DNA of 64,000 bases from Sphingobium sp. CECT 9361. GTDB lineage: Bacteria; Pseudomonadota; Alphaproteobacteria; Sphingomonadales; Sphingomonadaceae. The DNA is taken from contig NZ_CAKKNC010000022.1 in the NCBI RefSeq assembly GCF_918741285.1, positions 1-64,000 of the forward strand. The letters are read 5' to 3'. Position numbers and translations under genes: made by a program. The notes under the pieces are model-generated. The model did no database searches, was not told where the DNA came from, and saw nothing but the letters and a program-made list of their open reading frames with translations. Below are positions 25,401-34,600 of this stretch, in pieces. Positions within the stretch are counted from its first letter, which is position 1. Each line of letters starts with the position of its first letter.

Positions 25401-26843
25401 ATGGCTCAACGCGATTCAACCTACTCCACCCCTATGATGTACATCGAGGGGGAATGGGTCGGCGCGGCGGGCCGTGATGGCGAGGATGTGCTTGATCCTG
25501 CGAGCGGCGCTGTCCTGGCAAGCGTGCCACATGCGGGTGAAGCCGACCTCGAACGCGCGCTCAACGCGGCGGAACAGGGCTTTGCACAATGGCGGATCAC
25601 CGCTGTCGAGGAACGCGCCCGCGTGCTTGCGGACGCAGCGCGGCTCATCCGGGAACGCGCCGAGCTCATTGCGGAAATCGCCACGCGCGAGCAGGGCAAG
25701 GTGCTGGTCGAAGCGATGGGCGAGACCATGGCCGCCGCAGCCATGATGGAATTCCATGCCGGCGAAGCGGCACGCATCTATGGCCGTGTCCTGCCGCGCC
25801 CACGGGGCACCCGCTCGATGGTGTTGCCGCAGCCGGTCGGTACGGTCGCCGCGTTCTGCGCCTGGAATTTCCCCGTCCTCAACGTGGTCCGCAAGCTGTC
25901 CCCGGCCATCGCCTCCGGCTGCTCGGTGATCCTCAAGCCGAGCGAGGAAACTCCCGCCTCCGCAACCGAAATCATGCGCTGCCTGGTTGATGCCGGCTTG
26001 CCCGCGAATGTGGCGCAGATCGTCTTTGGCGTTCCCGACAAGGTCTCCACCTATCTGCTCAAATCGCCGATCACCCGCAAGTTGAGCTTCACTGGATCGG
26101 TGCCGGTCGGCAAGCACTTACTCAAGCTGGCCGCGGATACGGTCATGCGCTCGACCATGGAACTGGGCGGCCACGGCCCCGTGCTGGTGTTCGATGACTG
26201 CGATCTCGACGAGACGATCAAGACGCTAGTCGGGCACAAGTTCCGCAACGCCGGCCAGGTCTGCGTCGCACCTACGCGCTTCTTCGTTCAGGACACCATT
26301 TACGAACGCTTTGCCGCTGGGTTCGCCCAACATGCCCGCGCACTGAACCTTGGCGACGGTGCCCTTGCATCGACCCAGATGGGCCCTCTGGCCAACCCAC
26401 GACGCCCGGGTGCGATTGAATCCCTGGTCGAGGACGCCGTCGCCCAAGGCGCAGTCCTTATGGCAGGTGGATCGCGCGGCGAAGGAAGCGGCTTCTTCTA
26501 TAACCCGACCGTACTCAAGGACGTTCCCAATTCAGCCCGCGCCATGATGGAGGAGCCGTTCGGCCCATTGGCCCTGATACGCCCGTTCTCCACGATGGAC
26601 GATGCGGTGGAACAGGCCAACCGCCTGCCCTTTGGCCTCGCAGCTTATTGCTTCACCGAAAGCGCGCGCCGCCAAAACCACCTTTCCGAGGCTATTGATG
26701 CAGGCATGATCGCGTTCAATTCCATCCGCATGAGCTGGCCGGACGCACCCTTCGGCGGAATGAAGGAAAGCGGGTTTGGATCTGAGGATGGGCCGGAGGG
26801 AATCGCGGCGCACATGGTGACCAAGTCGATCCACATCGCTTGA
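25401..26843 (+). CDS. NAD(P)-dependent aldehyde dehydrogenase 2 (semialdehyde type)
   Basis: About 480 residues. ATG 25401 follows AAGGAAGG at good spacing. Motifs: FCAWNFPVLNVVRK, LSFTGSVPVGKHL, MELGGHGPVLVFDD (Glu) and NAGQVCVAPTRFF (catalytic Cys); C-terminal EEPFGPLALI. It resembles GabD-like semialdehyde dehydrogenases. Following gabT action, oxidation of glutarate or succinate semialdehyde is the expected job (inference). It shares an upstream motif with gabT, suggesting coregulation, though it lies 9 kb away. Confidence 0.9.
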   Translation: MAQRDSTYSTPMMYIEGEWVGAAGRDGEDVLDPASGAVLASVPHAGEADLERALNAAEQGFAQWRITAVEERARVLADAARLIRERAELIAEIATREQGKVLVEAMGETMAAAAMMEFHAGEAARIYGRVLPRPRGTRSMVLPQPVGTVAAFCAWNFPVLNVVRKLSPAIASGCSVILKPSEETPASATEIMRCLVDAGLPANVAQIVFGVPDKVSTYLLKSPITRKLSFTGSVPVGKHLLKLAADTVMRSTMELGGHGPVLVFDDCDLDETIKTLVGHKFRNAGQVCVAPTRFFVQDTIYERFAAGFAQHARALNLGDGALASTQMGPLANPRRPGAIESLVEDAVAQGAVLMAGGSRGEGSGFFYNPTVLKDVPNSARAMMEEPFGPLALIRPFSTMDDAVEQANRLPFGLAAYCFTESARRQNHLSEAIDAGMIAFNSIRMSWPDAPFGGMKESGFGSEDGPEGIAAHMVTKSIHIA

Positions 26844-26942
26844 AACGCACGGTTCCATGCAACTTCGGCATCGCGCGGGCGAACTTCGCAAGAGCCGTGC
26901 GGTGCTGAACCGCACTAATTAGTCGTCCGTGAAGAACTCTGA

Positions 26943-27734
26943 TCAGGTAGCCTTGGGCTGATTTTCGGGCATGACGCCGACGAACAGTGCGACCAGGATT
27001 TGGACGCAAAGGATCGCGAGCCATTTGAGCAGCAGGCGGAAGTTGTATCCAACGGCGGCGAGGACGGCGTTTGCGGCATCGCCGGCCTGATGGGCGAGAT
27101 AGTTGCGGCCCATGCGGTGCTCGGCTTTGAGATGTCCGATGACAGGCTCGACGGCGGAGCGTCGTCGCAGCTCGCGCTTGATGATCTGGGTGACGCCGCG
27201 CTTCTGGCCTGAAGTGTAGACCTTGAGCTTGTAGCCGTCGGGGGCATTGTGGCCGCGGTAGCCGGCATCGGCGACGATACGGGTGAGGCTGGCGCCGATC
27301 TGCGCCTCGACGGCGGGAATGAGTTTGCCCAGTGTATGGCCATTATAAGGATTGCCGGGCAGTGCCGCGACATGGGCGACGAACTGGCCGCCCTTGCAGC
27401 GGTCGATCGGGGTGGCGACGCTGACCTTGACGCCGAACTCATAGGGGCGGTGTGCCTTGCCCTTGCCGATGCATTCGACCTCGGGGGCATGGAGCGAATA
27501 GACTTTGGGGCCGGGCTGACGGCGTTGCTGGCGATGGACGCGCCCGGCGAGATGCAGCGGTCGGGCGAAGTCGCCCTCGAGCTCGGCACGTCCTTTGATC
27601 TTGCGCTTGATGTCGCGGATGACGGGACCGAGATAGGTTCTCAGCGTGCGCAGCGCCTTATTGGCGCGGTTGAACTGATGGGCATGGGCGTAACGCTGAT
27701 GCTTGATCAGCGCATGTTTGCCGACCCGCGCGTA
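26943..27734 (-). pseudogene. IS5-family transposase, 5'-truncated
   Basis: On the minus strand an uninterrupted frame of about 264 codons ends at the TGA at 26943-26945, but an in-frame stop at 27735-27737 and no usable start cut it off. It reads LHAPEVECIGKGKAHRPYEF, VADAGYRGHNAPDGYK, RRSAVEPVIGHLKAEHRMG and HQAGDAANAVLAAVGYNF: the C-terminal two thirds of an IS5-type DDE transposase with the late Glu region (EPVIGHLK). The N-terminus is missing. It marks the right edge of the catabolic island. Confidence 0.85.
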
Positions 27735-28009
27735 TCAACACAAAGGGCGTCATCACCATTGACCTCTCGCCACATCGGGATCGGCTCCTGGGTGGCAAAT
27801 CGCCAGCGATTGGAATCAGGAGCGCAATATAAAAAATCTGCGCAGTGTGGAATACCAACTGTTTACGGAAAGAAAGACGGCGTTATATGAACAATTTCAA
27901 ATAGTTGCGTAACGGCACTTTTTGCACCTTGGTCACGAGAACCCCAAAAAATGGATTGAAATCGGGCATCCGTGATCGAAAACTAGTGGATTCCATCAAT
28001 ATCGGTTTG
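27735..28009. other. AT-richer junction between IS5 remnant and recombinase cluster
   Basis: About 275 bp with no credible gene. The GC content drops towards 28000. TTGTCA occurs twice (near 28007 and 28020), close to the end of the first recombinase gene. No promoter or RNA gene could be supported. Confidence 0.35.
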
Positions 28010-29242
28010 TCACCCAATTTTTGTCATCAATCGCCCTATGGCCCCCTGCTCGGCCGCAAGATTTCTGTTGTATGTTAACGGCATTCGCGGCGATTTCCAC
28101 CGAAGCGCATCCATGATTCCGGCAAGGTTCTCGCCAGTGGCAAAAAGATCCTGGTTCAGCCCGATCCGGGTTGAATGCGCACTGATCCCCTTTAGCAGCC
28201 GCTCGATATCGTCGGCCGAGAGGTCGGGCAGCGCACCGCCGTCGAACGCCCGCCGGATGATCGTTCGGTAGATGGGTCCTACCGACCCGGGATGGAGCGC
28301 CGCGTCCCCGACGTCATATTCGACGCGCGCGGGTATCGCTGGCTTCGGCAGCGTCTTGCGCAGATCCCAGGCCTCCCGGCTCGAGATGCTGTCGATCGCC
28401 CGCCCCTTCACGGCCGAGCGTGCCTTGTAGCGCCGCACCTGGACGCGCCGGAACAGCCGCCCACCATCGATATCGGCGGCGGCACACCAAGCCGCGATCG
28501 CCGACACGGTCCGCGGGCTCAGATAGGCGGTTGTCCCCTCCCCCTCCTGATCGCCCTTGTGGCGGAGGATCTGCAGCAGCCGCGCATCAGGATCGATCGC
28601 CTCCTCGATATGCTCTAGCGCGATCGCCACCAGTTCCGAGGCGCGCAGGCCAGTGTCGTAGGCAGTCGACAACAGGGCGCGATCGCGCAAGCCCGGCAGA
28701 TCGTCCGCGCAGCTCTCGAGCAGGGCGCTAATATTGAGCCCGCGCGGTCGATCGCGCTCGACGTCGCGCACCGGCCCCCTGAACCGCAGCGGCCGCGCCT
28801 GCTTCTGCGCAGTGCCTAGCCGGCGTCGGATTGCCTGCAGGCGCAACTTCACCAGCAAGGCCTGCGCCGGATCCTTGAGATCGAGCAGCAGGTGGATCTT
28901 GGCAATCGACGCCTTGTAGCGGCTGAGCGACGCGGGCTTGGTTCCTTTCTCGGCGCGCGCGTCGAGATAATCCGCGACGGTTTCGGGCGTCGCCGGCAGC
29001 GCAACGCGATTGTGGCGCCTGCACCACAGGTCGAACGCCTCAAGGTCAGACTTGAGCGCACGGATGCTATGGGGCGAGGATGCCGCTTGGTACGCGGCGA
29101 TCAGCGCCTCGTTGACGACAATACGTTCGACGGCGTGCATCTTCACAACCGCCCAGGAGAGATCTCCGACCAAAGCCATCGACCCTTGCACCGTTTCCCC
29201 CGCAATTAGGACGTTATCGTCGAACTGTGCTCCGTGGTCCAT
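28010..29242 (-). CDS. Tyrosine recombinase/integrase (paralog 1)
   Basis: About 410 residues from ATG 29242 (the frame is open to 29503, but the extra part looks non-coding). N-terminal SAM-like core-binding region (SIRALKSDLEAFDLWCRRH) and C-terminal catalytic domain: first Arg in YDTGLRASEL, H-x-x-R in ISAHSTRIGLNQDLFATGE, and the Tyr in PLTYNRNLA. It is clearly related to the recombinases at 29542 and 32145. All three are on the minus strand. Target site unknown. Confidence 0.85.
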   Translation of the reverse strand: MDHGAQFDDNVLIAGETVQGSMALVGDLSWAVVKMHAVERIVVNEALIAAYQAASSPHSIRALKSDLEAFDLWCRRHNRVALPATPETVADYLDARAEKGTKPASLSRYKASIAKIHLLLDLKDPAQALLVKLRLQAIRRRLGTAQKQARPLRFRGPVRDVERDRPRGLNISALLESCADDLPGLRDRALLSTAYDTGLRASELVAIALEHIEEAIDPDARLLQILRHKGDQEGEGTTAYLSPRTVSAIAAWCAAADIDGGRLFRRVQVRRYKARSAVKGRAIDSISSREAWDLRKTLPKPAIPARVEYDVGDAALHPGSVGPIYRTIIRRAFDGGALPDLSADDIERLLKGISAHSTRIGLNQDLFATGENLAGIMDALRWKSPRMPLTYNRNLAAEQGAIGRLMTKIG

Positions 29243-29541
29243 CGGCGCGATGTATACCCCGCCATATATCGAGACGTCAAATATGGATATGTGATAACTG
29301 CAATTATCATAGGTCCGATTATTAGAAGCGTCGTCGCCATAGACTGAAGTCACATCTTCGGGATATAATCGGCCGATGACACGCCCGATACCTGACCTTT
29401 CGGAGCCGGTTTGGACGTCCAAACTGGTCTCCGCTCTTGAGCGGGCGGCGGCATCGATCGGCCGCCTGTGAACGGACAAAGAACACTGCATCCGACACCC
29501 CACGCCAATTCACCTGACCGACAAAATTCTCTGCACCGGCG
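29243..29541. other. Spacer with 16-bp perfect palindrome
   Basis: Roughly 300 bp between recombinase genes. GTTTGGACGTCCAAAC (29409-29424) is a perfect 16-bp palindrome that may be an operator or recombinase core site. ATAACTGCAATTATCAT near 29290 is another weak dyad. No gene is supported. Confidence 0.4.
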
Positions 29542-30669
29542 TTATTTCCTGACACCCTTCAACATACGCGCCGCCGCGTTGGACGACGGAGCGAGCTTGC
29601 GGCCGTAGCGGAGTGCAGTGGCGGTCGAGGTCCATCGCAATGCCTGCGCGATCGGTCCCGCATCCTCGCCATTGGCGAACAGATCCTGGGTCAGGCCGAC
29701 GCGCAACGAATGCGTGCTCAGCGCATCGATCGCATGGTCGAGATCGGCGCCCATGAGATCGACCAGGCCCTGGTCGGCTGCGGCGAGCGCCGTGCGCTTG
29801 ATGATCAGCCGCATCGCCGCCGGCGTCAGCGCGCGCTCGCCAATTCCGTAGGTCACCGTGGCCGCGCGCGCAGGCCGCGCCGCCATGCGTTCCCGATCGA
29901 CCCGGGCATGATAGGCCAGATCCTCGATCGCGAGCGCCCGGCGCGCTTCGCGGGGTTTGGTCCGGATCACCGCTACGCGGCGGAACAAGGCGCCCGCGCG
30001 GATTGATGCGGCCTCGCGCCAAAGAGCGACACGCCGCATCGTGTCGGGCGACAGCCACACCCAGGCCCCTTGCCCTTCCTGGTCGGTTTTCGAGTGGGGC
30101 ACCTCGAGCAGCCCCGATCCATCCTCTTGCGCTTCCATCAATTCGACGGCGACGGCCACCAGCTCCGATACGCGCAAACCCGCATCATAGCCGAGCGACA
30201 GGATCGCCGCGTCGCGCAGGCCAGCGACGTCGCGCCCACACGCCTCGAGCAGCACCGACAGCGTGAACCCCCTGACGGCTTCCCGCCCGATCCCTTCGCC
30301 GAGCCGCAACGGGCCGGCCTGGCGCTGCCGGACTCCGGCCCGACGCCGCAGCCCACGCAGCGCATCGCGGACCACGACGGCACCGACGGGGCATGGAACG
30401 TCGAGAAGGTGATGGGCCACCGCCAGCGAGGACAGGCGCCGGGACACGGTCGCCGGCTTGAGCCGCCGCGCCTCGCAATAGTCAATATAGGCGACAAGCC
30501 GCGCTTCGTCGGCGGGCAGGCCGATCCCGCCGCGCTCGGCCGAGAAGCGCGCGTAGCAATCGAGATCGACCGCGAGCGCCTTGATGCTGGCGGGCGCCCG
30601 CGCCTCGATGCTCTTCTGGAAGTTGAGTTCGACCAGGCTGGCGCCTTCGCCTGTCAGCTCCTGAAGCAA
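29542..30669 (-). CDS. Tyrosine recombinase/integrase (paralog 2)
   Basis: 375 residues with the same layout as its neighbours: a core-binding region near residues 20-110, then the catalytic domain with GYDAGLRVSEL (Arg), STHSLRVGLTQDLFANGEDA (HxxR) and TALRYGRKLAP (Tyr). The C-terminal 60 residues closely match those of paralog 3. No start-site evidence is strong. It is followed on the other strand by the amidoligase gene. Confidence 0.87.
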   Translation of the reverse strand: MLQELTGEGASLVELNFQKSIEARAPASIKALAVDLDCYARFSAERGGIGLPADEARLVAYIDYCEARRLKPATVSRRLSSLAVAHHLLDVPCPVGAVVVRDALRGLRRRAGVRQRQAGPLRLGEGIGREAVRGFTLSVLLEACGRDVAGLRDAAILSLGYDAGLRVSELVAVAVELMEAQEDGSGLLEVPHSKTDQEGQGAWVWLSPDTMRRVALWREAASIRAGALFRRVAVIRTKPREARRALAIEDLAYHARVDRERMAARPARAATVTYGIGERALTPAAMRLIIKRTALAAADQGLVDLMGADLDHAIDALSTHSLRVGLTQDLFANGEDAGPIAQALRWTSTATALRYGRKLAPSSNAAARMLKGVRK

Positions 30670-30862
30670 CTCGACGAGCTGGACCGCGCGATCTTGCGCG
30701 GCGCCCGACCGCCGCTGGGGCAGCGGCGCCTCGCCGGGTGCCAGGTGTGACGCGCCATAATTGACGTCATTGTCGCAATTCGCTGAGCTGTTGCTGTGAC
30801 AAAATAGGCAGCAACGTACTCCCTCCGTTTACATGACGCCCGATTGAATTACCTTCCCGGCC

Positions 30863-32113
30863 ATGTCCGCGATACCATCCTGGCGTGCCGGCTTCGAGCT
30901 AGAAGTCATCCTCGGCGACCTTGGCGAGCCCCGTTTCGAGCGAGAACTGCGCGAGGGAGAGGCGATGGACGAGGCTTCGCCAAGCTTCTGCAGAGCCTTC
31001 GCGGCAAAATTGCGCGAGCGGACTGGGCGCGCCTGGTGTGCCCCTTCCCGGCCGCCGCAGCGCCCTGGCTTCTATGTTGTCCCGGAATATGGGCTGGACC
31101 CACTGAATTGGCCGGAAGACCGCCTCGCCGGCGTGGAACTGCTGACCCCTCCCCTGCCCCTCGACGATGCCGAGACGGTCAGAACCGAGCTTTTCGAGGC
31201 AATCTACGAGATCGACGGCGATTTCAATTTTTTCGCAGATGAGCATACCGCCAATTGCGGTTGGCACATCAATATTGATGGCGGTGATGGCTTCCGGCTC
31301 GATCCGGACCGCTTCATCCTCGGCGTCGATGAATTGCTGCTGCTCGCGAACAACGATCGGCTTTTCAGCCGCTACACTGCCTTGCAGCGCCATGCCGTCG
31401 GCGTGCCGTTATTGCGGCATCTGGCGCATGATCCGACCGGCAAATTCCTGCTCGGATCCGCGCTCGGCAACCTGCTCGATGACCGTGCCGGGCGCGACAA
31501 GGGATACGCCGCCAATTTCGCCAAGCTGCTGAAAGGCTATGTCGAACTGCGCCATTTCAGCGCGGAGTCGTTCTTCAACGGCCCTCCCCTCACCGAGCAA
31601 CTCGAGCGGATACCCGCAGCCTTCGAAGTTTGGCCCGCACACAACCATCCCTTCGAGCAGGCATTTCGCCGCAAGTTTCTGCTGCTCTCGCGCTGGCTTT
31701 CCCGCGCTCGCGGCAAGCTGGCGTGGGATCTGACCCAAGGCCTGGTCGCCGCTGAGGGTCGGGTCCATTTCGGCGAGGAGCCGCTCGGCCACTTGATGGC
31801 CAATGGACTGGTCGAGCTCAATCTGTTCGGGCACCGCGAGTACGAATATATCGCCACCATCCGCGACATTGTCCTCTCCGATATTCCCGAAGCAGTCGCC
31901 TTGCTCGCTCTCGATCTTGCCGAGCTTTACAATCTTGGCATCCGGCAGCGTGCCAGCAGCAACACATCCTTCCAGCGCGCCGTGCTCCAACTCGCAGCAC
32001 AGCTGAGGAAAGACCCCGGCCTTTCAAGTTCGGCGCAGCTTGAAGAGCTGGCCAACGCGGAGACACTGCGGCGAGAGATGCACCCGCAATTCTACGCGGC
32101 CGCCGGGACATAA
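30863..32113 (+). CDS. Amidoligase-fold (COOH-NH2 ligase) protein
   Basis: 416 residues. Signatures of the amidoligase_2 family (a glutamine-synthetase-like fold): GFELEV at residues 10-15, GVELLTPPLP (90-99), CGWHINIDGGDG (~132-143) and GYVELRHFS (~225). These supply the metal-binding Glu/His set of that fold. Family members are predicted to form amide bonds on peptides or small metabolites; none of the usual peptide substrate genes is visible nearby. It is the only plus-strand gene among three minus-strand tyrosine recombinases and is probably cargo. Unrelated in sequence to the two GS-like ligases of the island. Confidence 0.75.
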   Translation: MSAIPSWRAGFELEVILGDLGEPRFERELREGEAMDEASPSFCRAFAAKLRERTGRAWCAPSRPPQRPGFYVVPEYGLDPLNWPEDRLAGVELLTPPLPLDDAETVRTELFEAIYEIDGDFNFFADEHTANCGWHINIDGGDGFRLDPDRFILGVDELLLLANNDRLFSRYTALQRHAVGVPLLRHLAHDPTGKFLLGSALGNLLDDRAGRDKGYAANFAKLLKGYVELRHFSAESFFNGPPLTEQLERIPAAFEVWPAHNHPFEQAFRRKFLLLSRWLSRARGKLAWDLTQGLVAAEGRVHFGEEPLGHLMANGLVELNLFGHREYEYIATIRDIVLSDIPEAVALLALDLAELYNLGIRQRASSNTSFQRAVLQLAAQLRKDPGLSSSAQLEELANAETLRREMHPQFYAAAGT

Positions 32114-32144
32114 CGTCAAAACATATCCCGGTTGGCGGGGGGGG

Positions 32145-33308
32145 CTACGCAGCCGTCTGACTGCAACCGCCCCGCAAGCGTCCCAGCACCCGCGCGGCGG
32201 CATTGTTGCCCACGGCCAGTTCGCGCGCGTAGCGCAGCGCCGTGGTCGGCGAGGACCAGCGCAGCGCCAGCGCGATCCCCGCGCCGTCCTCGCCGGCCGC
32301 AAACAAGTCCTGCGTGAGCCCGACCCTAAACGAGTGTGCGCTCAGCGCACGAACGGTATCACCCTCCATCCCGGGTTCAAGCTCGACATGGCCGAGATCG
32401 ATCGCCTCCAACACGCGGCGGCGCAGGATCGCGACAACGCCTTGCCGGGTGAGCGGCTTGCCGCCGATGTAGTGCCGCACAATCTGCTGCCCGGCGGCGT
32501 CTGACGGACTGCTTAGCACATTTATCCGGCGGAACACCGGGCCTTCACTCAACCCGCTTGCCAAGAGCCATGCCGAAAGGCGCGACATGGTTTCGCCCGA
32601 CAGCCAGGACAGAGCCCCCTCCCCCAGCTGATCGGTCTTCGAATGCGTGATCTCAAGCCGTCCGCTGCCATCAGCTGCCTGCCGCAGATCGGCCACCGTC
32701 GCTGCCACAAGCTCGGAAACCCGCAGGCCCGCATCGTAGGCAAGGCTGATCAATGCCGCGTCGCGCAGACCGATGATGTCAGTGCCGCACGAAGCCAGCA
32801 ACGCGTTGACCGTTACCCCATCGGGCGGCGCCTGACCCTCCTGCATCGCCTCGCCCAACCGGAGCGGCGCGGCCTGCCTTTGCCGTTCGCGCTTCTTGCG
32901 CCGGATGGCTTTGAGCGTGTCGCGAACCATCCCAGCCTGGGTTGGCAGCGGTTCCCTCTCGCCAAATCCGAGGATGCGGTGGATCCGCGCGATCGAGGCG
33001 ATCCGGCGCGCGAGGGTGGCCGGCTTTGCTGCAGGACGGGTGTCCGAACCCTTGGCCAGCCAGTGCAGATAGTGGACCAGGGTTTCCGGCTCAGCGGGGA
33101 CTGCGGTGACGACGGGACGCCGCGCCTTGCACCAGGCGAGGAAGCATTTGAGGTCGGCGGTGATCGCCGCCTTGGTTGCCGGGGCCATTGCCGCGACCGC
33201 AGCCTCGAATCCGATCACACTGGCCCCGCGCGCATCGACCAGCGGCGCATAGCGGCGCAGCACCAGCTCGACCGCGGACGGGAACGGCCTGTCAGGTGCG
33301 ACGAGCAT
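32145..33308 (-). CDS. Tyrosine recombinase/integrase (paralog 3)
   Basis: 387 residues. Core-binding region ~40-130 (AAITADLKCFLAWCKARRP), catalytic domain with AYDAGLRVSELV (Arg), SAHSFRVGLTQDLFAAGEDG (HxxR) and TALRYARELA (Tyr). Its stop is 31 bp from the convergent amidoligase stop. A 19-bp inverted repeat (33377-33395) lies upstream, between it and the divergent DUF1612-like gene. Confidence 0.87.
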   Translation of the reverse strand: MLVAPDRPFPSAVELVLRRYAPLVDARGASVIGFEAAVAAMAPATKAAITADLKCFLAWCKARRPVVTAVPAEPETLVHYLHWLAKGSDTRPAAKPATLARRIASIARIHRILGFGEREPLPTQAGMVRDTLKAIRRKKRERQRQAAPLRLGEAMQEGQAPPDGVTVNALLASCGTDIIGLRDAALISLAYDAGLRVSELVAATVADLRQAADGSGRLEITHSKTDQLGEGALSWLSGETMSRLSAWLLASGLSEGPVFRRINVLSSPSDAAGQQIVRHYIGGKPLTRQGVVAILRRRVLEAIDLGHVELEPGMEGDTVRALSAHSFRVGLTQDLFAAGEDGAGIALALRWSSPTTALRYARELAVGNNAAARVLGRLRGGCSQTAA

Positions 33309-33376
33309 CGGTGTTTCCGGCGGGTTTCATTGGCCCTGAATGGGCAAAAACGGCATTATCGGCAAGTCCGAATTTA

Positions 33377-33395
33377 CCATAATATCTGATTATGG
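33377..33395. promoter_or_regulatory. Inverted repeat between divergent genes
   Basis: CCATAAT-ATCTG-ATTATGG: perfect 7-bp arms around 5 bp, in an AT-rich stretch 68 bp upstream of recombinase paralog 3. Candidate operator for the HTH protein at 33485, or a recombinase site. Confidence 0.45.
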
Positions 33396-33484
33396 AAAAA
33401 GCGGGTGTGGATGCCTATCCGTCATATGCACCTTAACTACATATTAGATTGACAATTGAGATCCAATGCACTGTTATCCCGTGC

Positions 33485-34447
33485 ATGTCAGCGATTTTTT
33501 CGAGTGCCATCCTGAACGCCCACGGGGCCGCCCGCGAAGGGCTGGCCCGGGCCGAGGAGAGGCTCGCCCTGTTCCCCGAACCGGCTATCCTGATCGCCCA
33601 TATTCGCAGCGCCGAGCAGGAGGCGCTGGGCTGGCTCGAAGGCGAAAGCGTCATACCAGAACAGCTCGCCATGAACTACGGCTATGGTCCGCGCGCGTGG
33701 CGGCGCTGGCCCTTCACTTTTGTCCAGGCTTTCGAGCGCAAGCCCCCCTGGAGCGCCATTCCCACTGCCGATGCGGTCCGAACCTGGCTCAAGGCCGACG
33801 GTCCGGTGATAGAGGGTTGGCCCTCCCCTGCCCCGCTCGAAATCGCCGACACCCGCCTCGAGGGCTGGGCGCGCCAGGCTGCACGCCTGTCGGCGCTCCC
33901 CCGCCTGATCGCCAGCGCCGATCTCGCCGCCTCGTTCGCCCGCGCCGCCCCTCTGCCCCACGGCAGCGTCGTGATCGGGGCGATGCTGGCCGACCGCTGT
34001 GCGATGGCAAAGGGCAAGCTCACCGCCGGCGGCATTGCCGCGATCGGCCTCAGCCACAACCGCTCCCCCTGGCGCGCGCTGCTGACCGGCGTCACCGACG
34101 ACGACCTCGACGAATTGACGACCCACGCCCGTGACGAGCGCTGCCGACTCGCCTGGCTCGACGCGCTTGGCGCAGGCGGCACGGCCGTGGTCCGCCTCGA
34201 CCAGCGGTTGCGCTTGTGGCTGGCGAAGCTTGAGGCCGCCTGTGCCTCGCGGCGCAAGTCATCGCACCTGCGCCCGCTCGTCCTGCTCGCCGGTGCCGGC
34301 CCCTCGCTCACCGTCGCGCGCGCAGCCAAGGCCTTGGGGCTATCGCGGCAGGCGACCACTCGGCTCATCGCCGAAGCGTGCAAGGCGCACCTCCTGCGCG
34401 AGATCACCCAAGGCAACGCCTTCCGCCGCTATGTCATCGCCGCGTGA
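33485..34447 (+). CDS. RHE_PE00001/DUF1612-like winged-helix protein
   Basis: About 320 residues from ATG 33485 (a TTG at 33449 is possible; neither has a clear ribosome site). The C-terminus has an HTH (PSLTVARAAKALGLSRQATTRLIAEACKAHLL). The body, with GAMLADRCAMAKGKL and LRLWLAKLEAACASRRKSSHLRPLV, resembles the RHE_PE00001-type proteins common on alphaproteobacterial plasmids. No function is established for them. Divergent from recombinase paralog 3. Confidence 0.6.
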   Translation: MSAIFSSAILNAHGAAREGLARAEERLALFPEPAILIAHIRSAEQEALGWLEGESVIPEQLAMNYGYGPRAWRRWPFTFVQAFERKPPWSAIPTADAVRTWLKADGPVIEGWPSPAPLEIADTRLEGWARQAARLSALPRLIASADLAASFARAAPLPHGSVVIGAMLADRCAMAKGKLTAGGIAAIGLSHNRSPWRALLTGVTDDDLDELTTHARDERCRLAWLDALGAGGTAVVRLDQRLRLWLAKLEAACASRRKSSHLRPLVLLAGAGPSLTVARAAKALGLSRQATTRLIAEACKAHLLREITQGNAFRRYVIAA

Positions 34448-34490
34448 TGCAGCAAAATCCGTGAAAACTGCGGAAATTTGACTATCTAGC

Positions 34491-34560
34491 TGACATTATT
34501 AGTGAAATTGGATTTCCCCGGAAATGTGCCGTACAGCGCCAAAATAGGCCCCGGATAGGG
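34491..34560 (+). repeat. Candidate right terminus of the Tni element
   Basis: TGACATTATTAGTGAAATTGG begins here, and CGCCAAAATAGGC follows at ~34536-34550. The inverted sequence near 38350-38414 starts TGACGAAATCAGTG and ends CGTCAAAATAGAC. Similar start motif and repeat suggest transposase-binding ends, but no clean 5-bp duplication flanks them. Confidence 0.35.
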
Positions 34561-34600
34561 CACCGGTGCAGCGGCGCGCCGAACGCGCTCTACGAGCCCC

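Noticed and set aside
26915..27589. 224-codon minus-strand frame rich in Ser/Ala/Pro
   Set aside because: The neighbouring frame of the same strand reads as an IS5 transposase without a start; this Ser/Ala/Pro-rich frame is its out-of-phase shadow.
28010..33308. Second RIT element formed by the three recombinases
   Set aside because: The genes are separated by long spacers and by an amidoligase on the other strand, do not overlap, and no long inverted repeats flank them.
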